Notes: generated by a model from the sequence alone, not told the origin. A DNA stretch of 30,036 nucleotides from Methanocorpusculaceae archaeon UBA456 (GCA_002496395.1 DAJQ01000028.1:44528-74563), one strand, 5' to 3'. Positions 7,127-15,290 are shown, counted from the first letter of the stretch. Translations and numbers: made by a program.

Positions 7127-8743
7127 CTAGATAAACGTTCGTCCCGCGGGGTACCTGACTGCCATTGCTTCATCTGTCCGGAGAACTGTTCCTCCGGAGA
7201 GTGCGAAGGCCTGTCTGAGGTATCTCAGTTGTCTGGTATCAGGGGGAGTGTCTCCGGTTGAAAGAGTAATCTGTACGGCGTCTTCATCTCTCTTCTCTAT
7301 GGTAATTGTCATCTCATCAGCGCCACAGGCAGCATACCGGGTGATCAGAGTGAGGGCGGCACGTTCAAACCTGATTGGATCCATGATGGCGCTGAGGTTT
7401 TCATCAGTGGTGCAGACAGTGACCGATCCCTCGTTCACGACCTGTACCTGCCCCATCCGGAGTGCAAGAGCGGCAGCAAAATCATCGTCCGAGGCAGATT
7501 CAAGCAACTGATCTGCCTGGCGTGGATCAAATGAATCGATAACTTTCCGGCAGAGTGCTGTGGGATTACAGTCTTTCAGGGTTGCAAGAGGCCGAAATCC
7601 ACGGAAAAGGGTCATATAATCGTTGATCAGCTCGTCAAGGTGATCGATGAGCCAGGGTTCGATCACAATGCCAAGGCCTCCCCGATCGATGAGCCGTTCA
7701 AGTTTTCCTGCGATATTTGCGGCGTTCAGTGCAAGCAGGATCGGCTGATGGGCACCTCGCCGGTATTCCTCGGCAAAACTGTTGTATCTGGCCAGGAGAT
7801 CATCGACAGCTGCTCCATCGAGAACTGATGAGATCTCTCCGGCAGAGTCCCCTTCCTCCAGCTCGTCCAGCATATGTGATACAAACGTGATCCTGCCGGA
7901 GATGATCGTGAGGTTTTCGTCGATCTCCGCCATCAGATCCTCTGCAAAGAGTGCGGTCTCCTTCATCCTCCCAGGTGTCTGGGTCTCGATCCCGCTGAGT
8001 TTCTCAACCTGCCGGAGAACGAGATCAATGCTCCTGATCGCATCTGCGGCCGGGATCGGATTTCCATGGCCCGAATAACAGACTGTTATATCCTCGGAGG
8101 AAATCATCTGTCTGAGCCCGTTGAGGGAATGAAGCAGATCGTCACGTGAATAACCGACGAGCCCGGCAATGCCGGGAGAACCTGCAAAGAGTGTATCTCC
8201 GATGAAGAGGCTCTCCCCAATCCTGTAACAGATACTTTCCGGGCTGTGTCCGGGCGTATGATAGGCGGTGATCAAAAGGCCGCCTGGGAGTGTTATTGTC
8301 TCTTCAGGAAGGCCGTATCTCCCGGCTTCCTGGTTTTCGGAGAAGAGAGGGTTGCCAAGGAGTGTCGGGTACAATCTCTTCCCAAGAAGTGTTGCCTGGG
8401 TGACCCCGTAATCTTCTGTTTTCAGGGCATGTACTCCGGATACATGTGAGTAGGCAATGTCTGCAAACGACGAGAGTCCGGGGTGGCTGACGAGCGAATG
8501 GCAGTGATCCATATGGGTGTGGGTCAGGAATATGCCACTTAACTGCCGGTTATGGGGGAGATCTGAGATGACAGAGAGGATTCTATCTGCCTGCTCCGTG
8601 ATGGCGCCGGGATCAATGAGGATCAGATCGTCTTCTGATCCGATGAGATAGGAGTTTGATGAGAGGATATCGATCTTCCTGATCATCGGGAAGAAGGAGA
8701 GATCTTCATCCCCCGCGAAAGGGCTCCACCCCTGTGTCTGCAT
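7127..8743 (-). CDS. Metallo-beta-lactamase fold protein fused to a degenerate histidine-kinase-like C-terminus
   Basis: Residues about 22-230 of 538 are a metallo-beta-lactamase hydrolase domain with HTHMDH (75-80), GHS (H166), GDTLF (D183) and GHGNP (H226), a complete set of metal ligands of the glyoxalase II/MBL type. Residues 260-445 are helical and could form a kinase-like dimerisation region. Residues about 450-538 run parallel to a GHKL ATPase domain: DPIRFERAALTLITRYA where kinases have the N-box, a TITIEK strand, DTPPD where the G1 box should be, and ...AVRYPAGRTF at the end. The Asn of the N-box and the glycines of the G boxes are missing, so ATP binding is doubtful. The ribosome site GGTGAT overlaps the STAS stop, so the gene is translationally coupled to STAS. 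An MBL enzyme joined to a kinase-like scaffold suggests signalling, but substrate and output are unknown. Confidence 0.78.
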   Translation of the reverse strand: MQTQGWSPFAGDEDLSFFPMIRKIDILSSNSYLIGSEDDLILIDPGAITEQADRILSVISDLPHNRQLSGIFLTHTHMDHCHSLVSHPGLSSFADIAYSHVSGVHALKTEDYGVTQATLLGKRLYPTLLGNPLFSENQEAGRYGLPEETITLPGGLLITAYHTPGHSPESICYRIGESLFIGDTLFAGSPGIAGLVGYSRDDLLHSLNGLRQMISSEDITVCYSGHGNPIPAADAIRSIDLVLRQVEKLSGIETQTPGRMKETALFAEDLMAEIDENLTIISGRITFVSHMLDELEEGDSAGEISSVLDGAAVDDLLARYNSFAEEYRRGAHQPILLALNAANIAGKLERLIDRGGLGIVIEPWLIDHLDELINDYMTLFRGFRPLATLKDCNPTALCRKVIDSFDPRQADQLLESASDDDFAAALALRMGQVQVVNEGSVTVCTTDENLSAIMDPIRFERAALTLITRYAACGADEMTITIEKRDEDAVQITLSTGDTPPDTRQLRYLRQAFALSGGTVLRTDEAMAVRYPAGRTFI

Positions 8744-8746
8744 ATA

Positions 8747-9085
8747 TCACCGAAGATGCGCAATTGCATCATCTACGGTCTTCTCGATGGTAAAAATTGA
8801 GGTAAACCCGGTCAGCCGGAATATCTTCTCGACATCTGTTCTGAGGCCGCAGAGGATCACATGGCGGCCAGATCCCTTCAGTTCCTTCTCGATAACAAGG
8901 AGTATGCGAAGCCCCCCGCTGCTGATATACTCAAGGCCGGAACAGTTCACAATGACGTTCCCTTCCTGTTCCTCTGCGAAGGTTCTGAGGATCTTCTCTG
9001 CTTCAGGTGCGGTTTTTGAATCGATTCTTCCAAAAACATCAGCGAAACTGACACCCCCGGTTTCTGCTCGTGTGATCTCCATCAT
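8747..9085 (-). CDS. STAS domain protein (anti-sigma-factor-antagonist type)
   Basis: This 112-residue single-domain protein matches SpoIIAA/RsbV-type STAS folds. A beta-rich start with 'FGRIDSKTAPEAEK' (18-31) is followed by VNCSGLEYISSGGLRILL (46-63) and LTGFTSIFTI (91-100). S56 in YISSGGL occupies the position phosphorylated in bacterial partner switches by a GHKL kinase. Archaea lack bacterial sigma factors, so the partner must differ. The downstream gene, 3 nt away, encodes an MBL protein with a GHKL-like C-terminus and is the obvious candidate partner. A TATA-like box sits at 9130-9137. Two tandem ATGs begin the frame; the first is taken here. Confidence 0.88.
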   Translation of the reverse strand: MMEITRAETGGVSFADVFGRIDSKTAPEAEKILRTFAEEQEGNVIVNCSGLEYISSGGLRILLVIEKELKGSGRHVILCGLRTDVEKIFRLTGFTSIFTIEKTVDDAIAHLR

Positions 9086-9129
9086 TATTATCCACGCTCT
9101 GTATCTGATAGGAGTTGAAAGGTAAAAAC

Positions 9130-9137
9130 ATTATATT
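9130..9137 (-). promoter_or_regulatory. TATA-like box for the STAS-MBL-PEGA operon
   Basis: On the minus strand the sequence reads AATATAAT preceded by an A-rich stretch, 45 bp before the STAS ATG. That predicts a start near 9105 and a leader of about 20 nt. It lies in the 109-bp gap between the kinase stop and STAS, so STAS likely has its own promoter. Confidence 0.45.
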
Positions 9138-9194
9138 CTTTTTAAGCGTGGGATGAGAAATGGTGAAGTGTGTGGATGGAGAAAGCAACGTGTA

Positions 9195-12100
9195 TCAGGT
9201 AAAAAAGGATCCCTGTGCAAAAGGATCGGCGAGTGCCGAATTCTCATCATGGAGGGGATTTTGTATCGTATCCAGAAGGGAGAGGAGGTCGCGTCCCCGG
9301 TATGGTTTTGGAAGGACTGCACAGAAACCATGCTCCCGGTATGCTGACATAACCGGATCATCCGAGTATCCGGAGGAGACTATGGCCTTAATAGAAGGGT
9401 CTTCCCGATACAGGATGGCCATCGCCTCTCTCCCGCCCATTCCCCCCGGTATGGTAAGATCCATTATGACAACGTCGAATGATTCTCCATTCTTTTTCGC
9501 CTCTCTGTAGAGGCAAATCGCCTTATCACCGTCTGTTGCAGTTGTAACTTTATATCCTTGTTGCGTCAGTATCACCGATGCGATATCAAGGATCGCCTCA
9601 TCATCGTCCATGATCAGAATTGACTGATCTCTTCCACAGGGGATTGTCAACTCACATGTCCGGCATGAAAGAGCTTTTTTCGAGGCCGGAAGGTAAATCG
9701 AGAATGTGGAGCCGATACCGGGCTGTGATACGACATCAATTGTCCCGCCATGTTTTTTGATAATGGAGAGGCATGATGCAAGTCCAAGCCCGTTCCCGTT
9801 CTGTTTTGTAGTGAAGTACGGGTCAAAGATTCTGGTGAGATTATTCTGTGAGATCCCACACCCCTGATCCTGTACCGAGATACAGAGATAGTCTCCCGGA
9901 ATACAGGTTCCCATATCATCTTCGATTGTGCAATTCTTTGCATTCACTGTGATGATACCGCCATCCGGCATAGCCTGATTGGCATTTATGACGAGATTGC
10001 TGATCACCTGGCCGATCTGGCCGCAGTCGACGTCAGCTGTCCAGAGGTCAGGTTCGATCAAAATCTCTGCTCGCGAGGCTGTACCCTGGAGTACAAAGAG
10101 GCTCGTCTCTTTAATGAGATCGCGAATATCAGCAGTCTCCTTCACTGGTGATCCGCCTTTTGCAAATGTAACAAGCTGTCTGGTCATATCGCGTGCACGC
10201 AGTGCTGCCGTTTCCGCACGCTCGATCCGATCAATTGCTGCGGGATTATCTGTTATCTCCATCCGTGCTATCATCAGGTTCCCGGTAATCGCTGTGAGGA
10301 TATTGTTAAAGTCGTGAGCTATCCCTCCGGCCAGAAGACCAATCGACTCCAGCTTCTCTATCCTAATCATCTCATCCTCGTGACGTCTCCGCTCTCCTAT
10401 GTCCCGGATGACACATACGCTTCCAATTGCAGCACCCTTGCAATCCCGAATCGGAGCCGCTGAAAATTCAATCGGGAATATAAGGGAATCTGCCTTTTCC
10501 AGATACAGATCCCGTGAGATCATGATCGGAGCATTTTTTGCGATTGCCTCTGATGCCAGTTCATCTGCATATAGTGTATCTCCATCTCCTCCCTGCATCG
10601 GGAAGACAAGACTGATATCCATCCCGATCAGATCGTCCTTTGATCTGCCGATCAGATCTGCTGCGGGTTTATTAATAAGAATGATTCGTGACTGGTTATC
10701 GGTTGCAATCACCCCGTCGGTGATCGAAGATAATGTGACAGAAAGCCGTTCTCTCTCAGCAGCACCCGCCTGCTCAGCTGATCTCCGTCTCTCTATCTCG
10801 GATGTCAGATTTACATTGATGAGTGAGAGTTCTGTTGTTCGTTCCCTCACAAGATCCTCAAGATGATTCTGGTACCTGGCGAGTTCTTCTTCCGCAACTC
10901 TTTTCTCTGTAATATCTCTTGCAATCCCGAATAAGCCGCTTATCCTTCCCTCTGAATATCTTGGCTGTATATGGAGGTCCAGAACCAGCTCCTTTCCGGT
11001 TTTTGTTGTGATCCTTGTTTCAAATGACTGGTTGTTCATTGTGTTTGTGTGAACTGGCTGAGCCTCATCTGATGTCTGATCTGAGATGTCAGGAAAGAAT
11101 TCTGACATCTCCCTTCCGATGAGTTCTGTTTTTGTGTATCCGGTAAGGGTTTCGGCCATCCTGTTTGTGCTTGTGATCCTTCCGCTCGTATCTGTGGTAA
11201 AGAAGATGTCATGGGCATCATTGAAGAGATGGCGGAAACGTTCTTCACTCTGCTTCAGAAGGATCTGTGATCTCTCAAGCGAGTCGAGCATCTTATTTAC
11301 TCCTGATGCTACCTGGGCTATCTCATCATCCCCGGTAAAATCGATCCGGGATGAGACAGATCTCCCCTCACGAATCAATCGAATCCCTGTTTGAAGCCTG
11401 CCCAAGGGATCGAGTACCATCCTCTCCATTATGCCCATAGTGACGGCTCCACTGATGATCCCAAGGATCACAAGTGCGAGGAGTGAGAACTGGATCGCAG
11501 ACTGGCCGTTCTGAAAAATATCACGGGGCATCTCAACTTTCATGATTAACGCCGGGTTTCCGTACAGATCAGACAGGATTGTATAGCCTGCTACGGTATT
11601 CTCATCAACTGGGTTCACAATCTCTGATTGATCCGAAATCAGAAACGACTGAACCTGCCGGATATCATCCGGATTATTGTGGTGGTGGCTTTCATAGACT
11701 GATAACCGGAGATCTGTCTGCTGGGAGAGAAGTCCCATCTCCGCCTCATCGAGATATCGTCCGACAATGATTGTACCAGATGGTTCTTCCTGTCCGCTTC
11801 GAATGATCGGACGTGTTGCAATCAGCATCGGACCTGATCCGAGCACAAGCATTCCATTCTCAGCAGTGATATCCTTCTCTGCCAACTGGGAGATGAGACT
11901 TCGGGGAGTCGGCATTACATGGCCATAATCCAGATTGATATATTTGTGGTTGATTATCTCTTTCTCATGATCGACGAAGAGGATGATGTTTATATTTGAT
12001 CCGGTAAATTTTTTATCGGGAAATGCCGATTGGAAATATACATGATCACGGGTTTCTAAGAAGGTATTTGTCTCTTCAGCACTCGCCCAGGTATATGCTA

Positions 12101-12386
12101 TCGCATCCAGTTTTCTAATCTCACCTGCTATTGCATTCTCTGCACGCTCGATATTCTGGTGCATTGCATTCTCTTCAAGTTTGGAGAAACCCTCCATGAC
12201 GATCATCTGGGAGCAGATGAAGAGGATGCAGGTCATGACGAGACAGGAGATGGCAATTGCGCCGAGTGTTTTCAATCTCAGCGAACCGGGTAGCATTCGT
12301 TTACATTTTATTTTGTATCTGTTCAAATCAAGGGTGATCAAGGGACTGTTCCTCTTCTCTTCAGACAGAGTACTCTCATCTGACAT
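9195..12386 (-). CDS. Membrane-bound hybrid histidine kinase: CHASE4-HAMP-PAS-PAS-HisKA-HATPase-REC
   Basis: This sensor kinase has about 1063 residues. A first membrane helix (about 38-63) and a second (about 299-320) enclose an extracytoplasmic CHASE4-like domain. HAMP follows (about 320-372), then PAS1 (about 382-495), a coiled coil (495-545) and PAS2 (about 548-665). The kinase core has phosphoacceptor H691 in GGIAHDFNNIL, the N-box QVISNLVINANQAM (near 793-806), the G1 box DQGCGIS, the F-box FDPYFTT and the G2 box GNGLGLA. A C-terminal receiver has DDD (near 927-929), phosphoacceptor D976 and K1027. All catalytic residues are intact. The start is ATG 12386; GTG 12389 and an internal Met near residue 31 are alternatives. 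It diverges from a solute-binding protein/response regulator pair, and the STAS operon lies downstream on the same strand, so these may share a pathway. The ligand is unknown. Confidence 0.9.
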   Translation of the reverse strand: MSDESTLSEEKRNSPLITLDLNRYKIKCKRMLPGSLRLKTLGAIAISCLVMTCILFICSQMIVMEGFSKLEENAMHQNIERAENAIAGEIRKLDAIAYTWASAEETNTFLETRDHVYFQSAFPDKKFTGSNINIILFVDHEKEIINHKYINLDYGHVMPTPRSLISQLAEKDITAENGMLVLGSGPMLIATRPIIRSGQEEPSGTIIVGRYLDEAEMGLLSQQTDLRLSVYESHHHNNPDDIRQVQSFLISDQSEIVNPVDENTVAGYTILSDLYGNPALIMKVEMPRDIFQNGQSAIQFSLLALVILGIISGAVTMGIMERMVLDPLGRLQTGIRLIREGRSVSSRIDFTGDDEIAQVASGVNKMLDSLERSQILLKQSEERFRHLFNDAHDIFFTTDTSGRITSTNRMAETLTGYTKTELIGREMSEFFPDISDQTSDEAQPVHTNTMNNQSFETRITTKTGKELVLDLHIQPRYSEGRISGLFGIARDITEKRVAEEELARYQNHLEDLVRERTTELSLINVNLTSEIERRRSAEQAGAAERERLSVTLSSITDGVIATDNQSRIILINKPAADLIGRSKDDLIGMDISLVFPMQGGDGDTLYADELASEAIAKNAPIMISRDLYLEKADSLIFPIEFSAAPIRDCKGAAIGSVCVIRDIGERRRHEDEMIRIEKLESIGLLAGGIAHDFNNILTAITGNLMIARMEITDNPAAIDRIERAETAALRARDMTRQLVTFAKGGSPVKETADIRDLIKETSLFVLQGTASRAEILIEPDLWTADVDCGQIGQVISNLVINANQAMPDGGIITVNAKNCTIEDDMGTCIPGDYLCISVQDQGCGISQNNLTRIFDPYFTTKQNGNGLGLASCLSIIKKHGGTIDVVSQPGIGSTFSIYLPASKKALSCRTCELTIPCGRDQSILIMDDDEAILDIASVILTQQGYKVTTATDGDKAICLYREAKKNGESFDVVIMDLTIPGGMGGREAMAILYREDPSIKAIVSSGYSDDPVMSAYREHGFCAVLPKPYRGRDLLSLLDTIQNPLHDENSALADPFAQGSFFT

Positions 12387-12469
12387 CACCCTGTTTCTTG
12401 TCCTGGTACTGCATCAGAACTTGTGTTTGAGATTATTGATGCCATCGGATTTTTTGGTTTTCCTGATTT

Positions 12470-12487
12470 CAATAGAGATCTCTATTG
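12470..12487. promoter_or_regulatory. 18-bp perfect palindrome between divergent kinase and PstS-like genes (candidate operator)
   Basis: CAATAGAGATCTCTATTG is a perfect 9+9 palindrome near the middle of the 204-bp divergent gap (12387-12589). It is 84 bp from the kinase ATG and 103 bp from the binding-protein ATG. An A-rich TATA-like stretch for the kinase lies at about 12447-12458, which puts the palindrome just upstream of it. Length and position make a dimeric regulator site plausible. Confidence 0.6.
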
Positions 12488-12567
12488 TTGTCAGAATCTC
12501 AGTTGAGAGAACCTATGCCGGTTCGTGAGTATGGTACTGACTGACCGGGGCAGGAGAGATACCCTCT

Positions 12568-12580
12568 TCCCGGGAGGTGA
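12568..12580 (+). promoter_or_regulatory. Strong ribosome binding site partly inside a TCCCGGGA palindrome
   Basis: GGAGGTGA (12573-12580) is a full Shine-Dalgarno 9 nt before ATG 12590. Its first bases belong to the palindrome TCCCGGGA (12568-12575), and flanking CCTC/GAGG could extend pairing, so the site might be occluded in the mRNA. It supports start 12590 over 12593. Confidence 0.5.
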
Positions 12581-12589
12581 GGCGTACGT

Positions 12590-13597
12590 ATGATGGAGCG
12601 GAATCAAAAAGTTCTCATTGGTGTTTTTTTTCTTGTTGTAGGTGTATTGTCAATCTACTTAGGCGGAGCAATATTTGGATTGGGAGGGACAGGACAACCC
12701 GACTCGTCGGTGGAATACACGAGCCACCAGAAGGTTATCACAATTGCCGGATCAACGACCGTGCAACCTGTCTCTGAAATTCTTGCAACAATCTATTCAA
12801 GGTCAAATCCCGGCGTTCTGATCACTGTTGAGGGTGGTGGATCCACAACAGGGGTTGAGCGGGCAGGATCTGGGGATGTCTCTATTGGTGCATCATCCCG
12901 CCCGATCAAGGATACTGAGCGATTGACGTATCCATCCCTTGTTATTCATAAGATTGGAGGCTCTGGTGTTGTTCTGATCGCCAGCAGAGATTATCCTCAT
13001 GATACAATGACCTTTGAAGAACTTCAGGCGCTGTATAATGACGAGGATGATGATCTCTCTGTGTTTTCCAGTCTTCGTGATATCAGCTATGTTGTGCAAA
13101 GGAGCGATCACTCGGGAACAGAAGAGGTCTTTGCAAGCTGGCTCTTTCCGGGAGCAAAGACAGTTGACTCTTCGCTTTCAGCGTCTGATCGAAATGCCAA
13201 AGGTATGATCGTTCAGATGGCTGCTGAGGGGAATGCAGGCGTCTTAAAAGCAGTCAAAGAACAATCCGGTGCTGTTGGTTTCGTGGATTTTGGATATGTC
13301 GAACATGATCCCGGCGTGAAAATTCTTCGGATTTATGATATGGGTAGTACTGTTGCTGTCCCGGAGCACTCCTCGGAAATACGTCTGGCAATACTAAATG
13401 AACTGAAAGGTGATCCCCTGGATGATGATCTAAGGTATATTCCTGCTCTTACCCGGGAATTGCTCTACCTGACAGACGGAACCCCGGATAGTGAGGTTGG
13501 ATCGTTTATTCGATTCGCACAATCTGCGGAAGCACGGCGTTACTTTAATGAAATAGGATACTTCTCGATGAACGAGATTGATGAAATTATGGGGTGA
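12590..13597 (+). CDS. PstS-like phosphate/solute-binding protein, membrane-anchored
   Basis: The 335-residue periplasmic-binding-protein-like polypeptide has an N-terminal membrane anchor (about 8-30) and no lipobox Cys. The ligand-site motifs of the PstS family are visible: TIAGSTTVQPVSE (51-63), EGGGSTTGVERAGSGDVSIG (81-100), ASSRPIK, and SDHSGTEEVF later on. Phosphate is the typical ligand but is not proven. No PstC/PstA/PstB transporter genes are in the window; instead the gene is followed with no gap by a response regulator and diverges from a hybrid kinase. That context suggests a sensory rather than a transport role. Translation starts from a strong GGAGGTGA. Its TGA stop directly abuts the next ATG, so the pair is co-translated. 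Confidence 0.85.
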   Translation: MMERNQKVLIGVFFLVVGVLSIYLGGAIFGLGGTGQPDSSVEYTSHQKVITIAGSTTVQPVSEILATIYSRSNPGVLITVEGGGSTTGVERAGSGDVSIGASSRPIKDTERLTYPSLVIHKIGGSGVVLIASRDYPHDTMTFEELQALYNDEDDDLSVFSSLRDISYVVQRSDHSGTEEVFASWLFPGAKTVDSSLSASDRNAKGMIVQMAAEGNAGVLKAVKEQSGAVGFVDFGYVEHDPGVKILRIYDMGSTVAVPEHSSEIRLAILNELKGDPLDDDLRYIPALTRELLYLTDGTPDSEVGSFIRFAQSAEARRYFNEIGYFSMNEIDEIMG

Positions 13598-14413
13598 ATG
13601 ATGGAGTCGACAGAGATATTAGTTGTTGAAGATGATCCGGTTGTCTCACAGGTGCTTTCCGGCACACTCAGTTCATTTGGTTATTCGGTATGCGGGCATG
13701 CACGATCAGGGGACGAAGCTATTCTACAGGTTATCGCGACCAATCCCGATCTCGTGATGATGGATATCGGCCTTGAGGGGATCTGTGATGGTATCGTTGC
13801 TGCAACGTATATCCACCAGTTCTTCTCGGTTCCTGTTGTCTTCTGCACCGGGCAGTCGGTTGGTGATTCAATTGAACGGGCAAAGGCGGCACAACCTTTT
13901 GGTTACCTCGCTAAACCCTTTTCCGATCAGGAATTATATGGAACCATTGAGATAGCACTGAATTCGCATGCCCTCTTCATGAAGCGGTTTGGCATCCGGG
14001 GATGCAAACTTGATACCCTCTTATCACTTGATACCGGCATTCTTTTCCTGAATAATGATGGAAGGGTGCTCTTCAGCAACCCCTCTGCCGAATATCTTAC
14101 CGGCTGTTCTCACAGCGATGTATTCTTCCGGCATATTAACGATATTATGGATTGCGAACCTGTTGTCTCGATGATGGATGATGAAATCTCTCTCTGGAGC
14201 TGTATTACAGAAACAAGTATGATAGATCTGATTGGAACCTGCACTGATCTGACCCTCAGGATCGCTGGCGGGAGGAAACGCCACGTTCGACTACAGGCAA
14301 TGAGGAAAAGAGATTATCGTGGGGCGATTATAGGGTATATCATAAAACTGGATGAGATGATCACTATGCCTGCCAGGGCTGAGAAGCGGGTTCCCGCAGG
14401 TATTGTGCAGTAA
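13598..14413 (+). CDS. Response regulator with REC and C-terminal PAS-like domain
   Basis: Residues 5-120 of 271 are a receiver domain: acidic pocket E11/D12/D13, phosphoacceptor D56 in LVMMDIGLEG, T84 and K106 (LAKPF). Residues about 130-252 look like a PAS domain (LDTGILFLNNDGRVLFSNPSAEYLTG, split over 133-158). There is no DNA-binding or enzymatic output domain, so it probably acts by protein interaction or relays phosphate. REC-PAS proteins are common in Methanomicrobiales. It is cotranscribed with the PstS-like protein (zero spacing) and the divergent hybrid kinase is the likely phosphodonor by proximity. A short basic tail ends the protein. Confidence 0.88.
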   Translation: MMESTEILVVEDDPVVSQVLSGTLSSFGYSVCGHARSGDEAILQVIATNPDLVMMDIGLEGICDGIVAATYIHQFFSVPVVFCTGQSVGDSIERAKAAQPFGYLAKPFSDQELYGTIEIALNSHALFMKRFGIRGCKLDTLLSLDTGILFLNNDGRVLFSNPSAEYLTGCSHSDVFFRHINDIMDCEPVVSMMDDEISLWSCITETSMIDLIGTCTDLTLRIAGGRKRHVRLQAMRKRDYRGAIIGYIIKLDEMITMPARAEKRVPAGIVQ

Positions 14414-14420
14414 TAGAAAA

Positions 14421-14428
14421 CTATATTA
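14421..14428 (+). promoter_or_regulatory. TATA-like box for hsp20
   Basis: CTATATTA, the same octamer seen before leuC, is 58 bp before the Hsp20 ATG. The predicted start is near 14448-14452, leaving a leader of about 35 nt that would begin at or in the hairpin 14454-14470. Confidence 0.5.
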
Positions 14429-14439
14429 TGTATTGATCC

Positions 14440-14470
14440 CTAACTAAAGGTTAGCCACACACAGTGTGGC
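14440..14470 (+). promoter_or_regulatory. Two adjoining inverted repeats in the hsp20 promoter/leader
   Basis: CTAAC-TAAAG-GTTAG (14440-14454) straddles the predicted transcription start. It is followed at once by GCCACAC-ACA-GTGTGGC (14454-14470), a perfect 7-bp stem with a 3-nt loop. The Shine-Dalgarno AGGAGGG (14473-14479) lies 2 nt after the second stem. The first could be a heat-shock repressor site, the second an mRNA hairpin close to the ribosome site. Confidence 0.6.
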
Positions 14471-14486
14471 ACAGGAGGGATAGACT

Positions 14487-14987
14487 ATGGTATGGGAAAG
14501 ACGACGATACCCATTTGGTTCGATTGGACAGGAGATCGATGAGATGATGGCTGAGATGGAGGCACGCTTCCAGGATCTCTTCTCGGGAAGCCGGAACCTC
14601 CTGCCCGAAGCAGGCGGGGTGGCGGGTCTCGGGATTACCGATCGCTTCATGCCCGCCATCCGGGGCGAATTCAGGGTCGATGTCAGCGACCATGATAACG
14701 AGATTGTGATCGTTGCGGATCTCCCGGGATGTGAGAAGGAGAATGTCAGCATCCAGCTTATTGACCCACAGACGCTTGAGATCGCAACCCGGCAGAGTTC
14801 CGAGAAGAAAGATGAGCAGGAGAATTATTACATGCGGGAGAGGATGTATGGATCGATGCGCCGCCTGGTCCGCCTCCCGGTCGATGTCACCGAAGATGGT
14901 GCACAGGCCTCCTTCAAAAACGGCGTCCTTGAGGTGCACCTGAAGAAGACCGAGATACCTATGGTACGCTCAATTCAGATTGAATAA
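14487..14987 (+). CDS. Small heat shock protein, Hsp20/alpha-crystallin family
   Basis: This ATP-independent holdase chaperone has 166 residues. An N-terminal helical arm rich in Met and Phe (1-58) precedes the alpha-crystallin domain (about 60-153) with FRVDVSDHDNEIVIVADLPG (62-81) and the A/F-x-x-x-NGVLEV consensus (FKNGVLEVHLKK, 143-154). A C-terminal tail with an I-Q-I motif (SIQIE) should dock into neighbouring subunits of the oligomer. A strong AGGAGGG lies 7 nt before the ATG. The gene has its own TATA box and a structured leader, so heat control by repressor or by RNA melting is possible. It follows the response regulator by 73 bp but appears to be a separate unit. Confidence 0.93.
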   Translation: MVWERRRYPFGSIGQEIDEMMAEMEARFQDLFSGSRNLLPEAGGVAGLGITDRFMPAIRGEFRVDVSDHDNEIVIVADLPGCEKENVSIQLIDPQTLEIATRQSSEKKDEQENYYMRERMYGSMRRLVRLPVDVTEDGAQASFKNGVLEVHLKKTEIPMVRSIQIE

Positions 14988-15290
14988 GCATCCTGAAGAC
15001 TAGAGCTGCAGAGTGTCTGCGAGATGGGTGAATTGAAGAACCCACAGACATACCTCTCATTCAAGAGCAATTCAAAAAGAGAGCCGCATACAGAAGCAAG
15101 CGCTTTAGCAGATCCAAACCCCGCCGAATCGGGATGTGGGGAGGAAACTCTCCCCACCTCCCCATAATTGACGGGAATGCGTGATCTCATATAGTTCTCA
15201 GATCAGACATATATGTATCAGATTTATTCATCATCCTATAATGACCAGAATATGAGAATATTCAAGTAAAGATGTTTTTGTGGGTGTTTT
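14988..15290. other. 303-bp gap with two strong hairpins; no gene recognised
   Basis: The first hairpin (15014-15050) pairs TGTCTG with CAGACA and TGGGT with ACCCA across a one-sided 5-nt bulge, starting 26 bp after the Hsp20 stop. The second (15136-15157) is an 8-bp perfect stem GTGGGGAG/CTCCCCAC with loop GAAACT. Further on, TGATCT/AGATCA and a self-complementary ACATATATGT lie in an AT-rich stretch that probably holds the promoter of the CBS gene. The first hairpin may end hsp20 transcription; the second could belong to an unannotated RNA. No tRNA, known riboswitch or ORF was recognised. Confidence 0.45.

Noticed and set aside
10399..10866. 155-codon plus-strand open frame within the hybrid kinase gene
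   Set aside because: Ser/Arg-rich shadow opposite a PAS domain; the kinase frame is continuous and intact.
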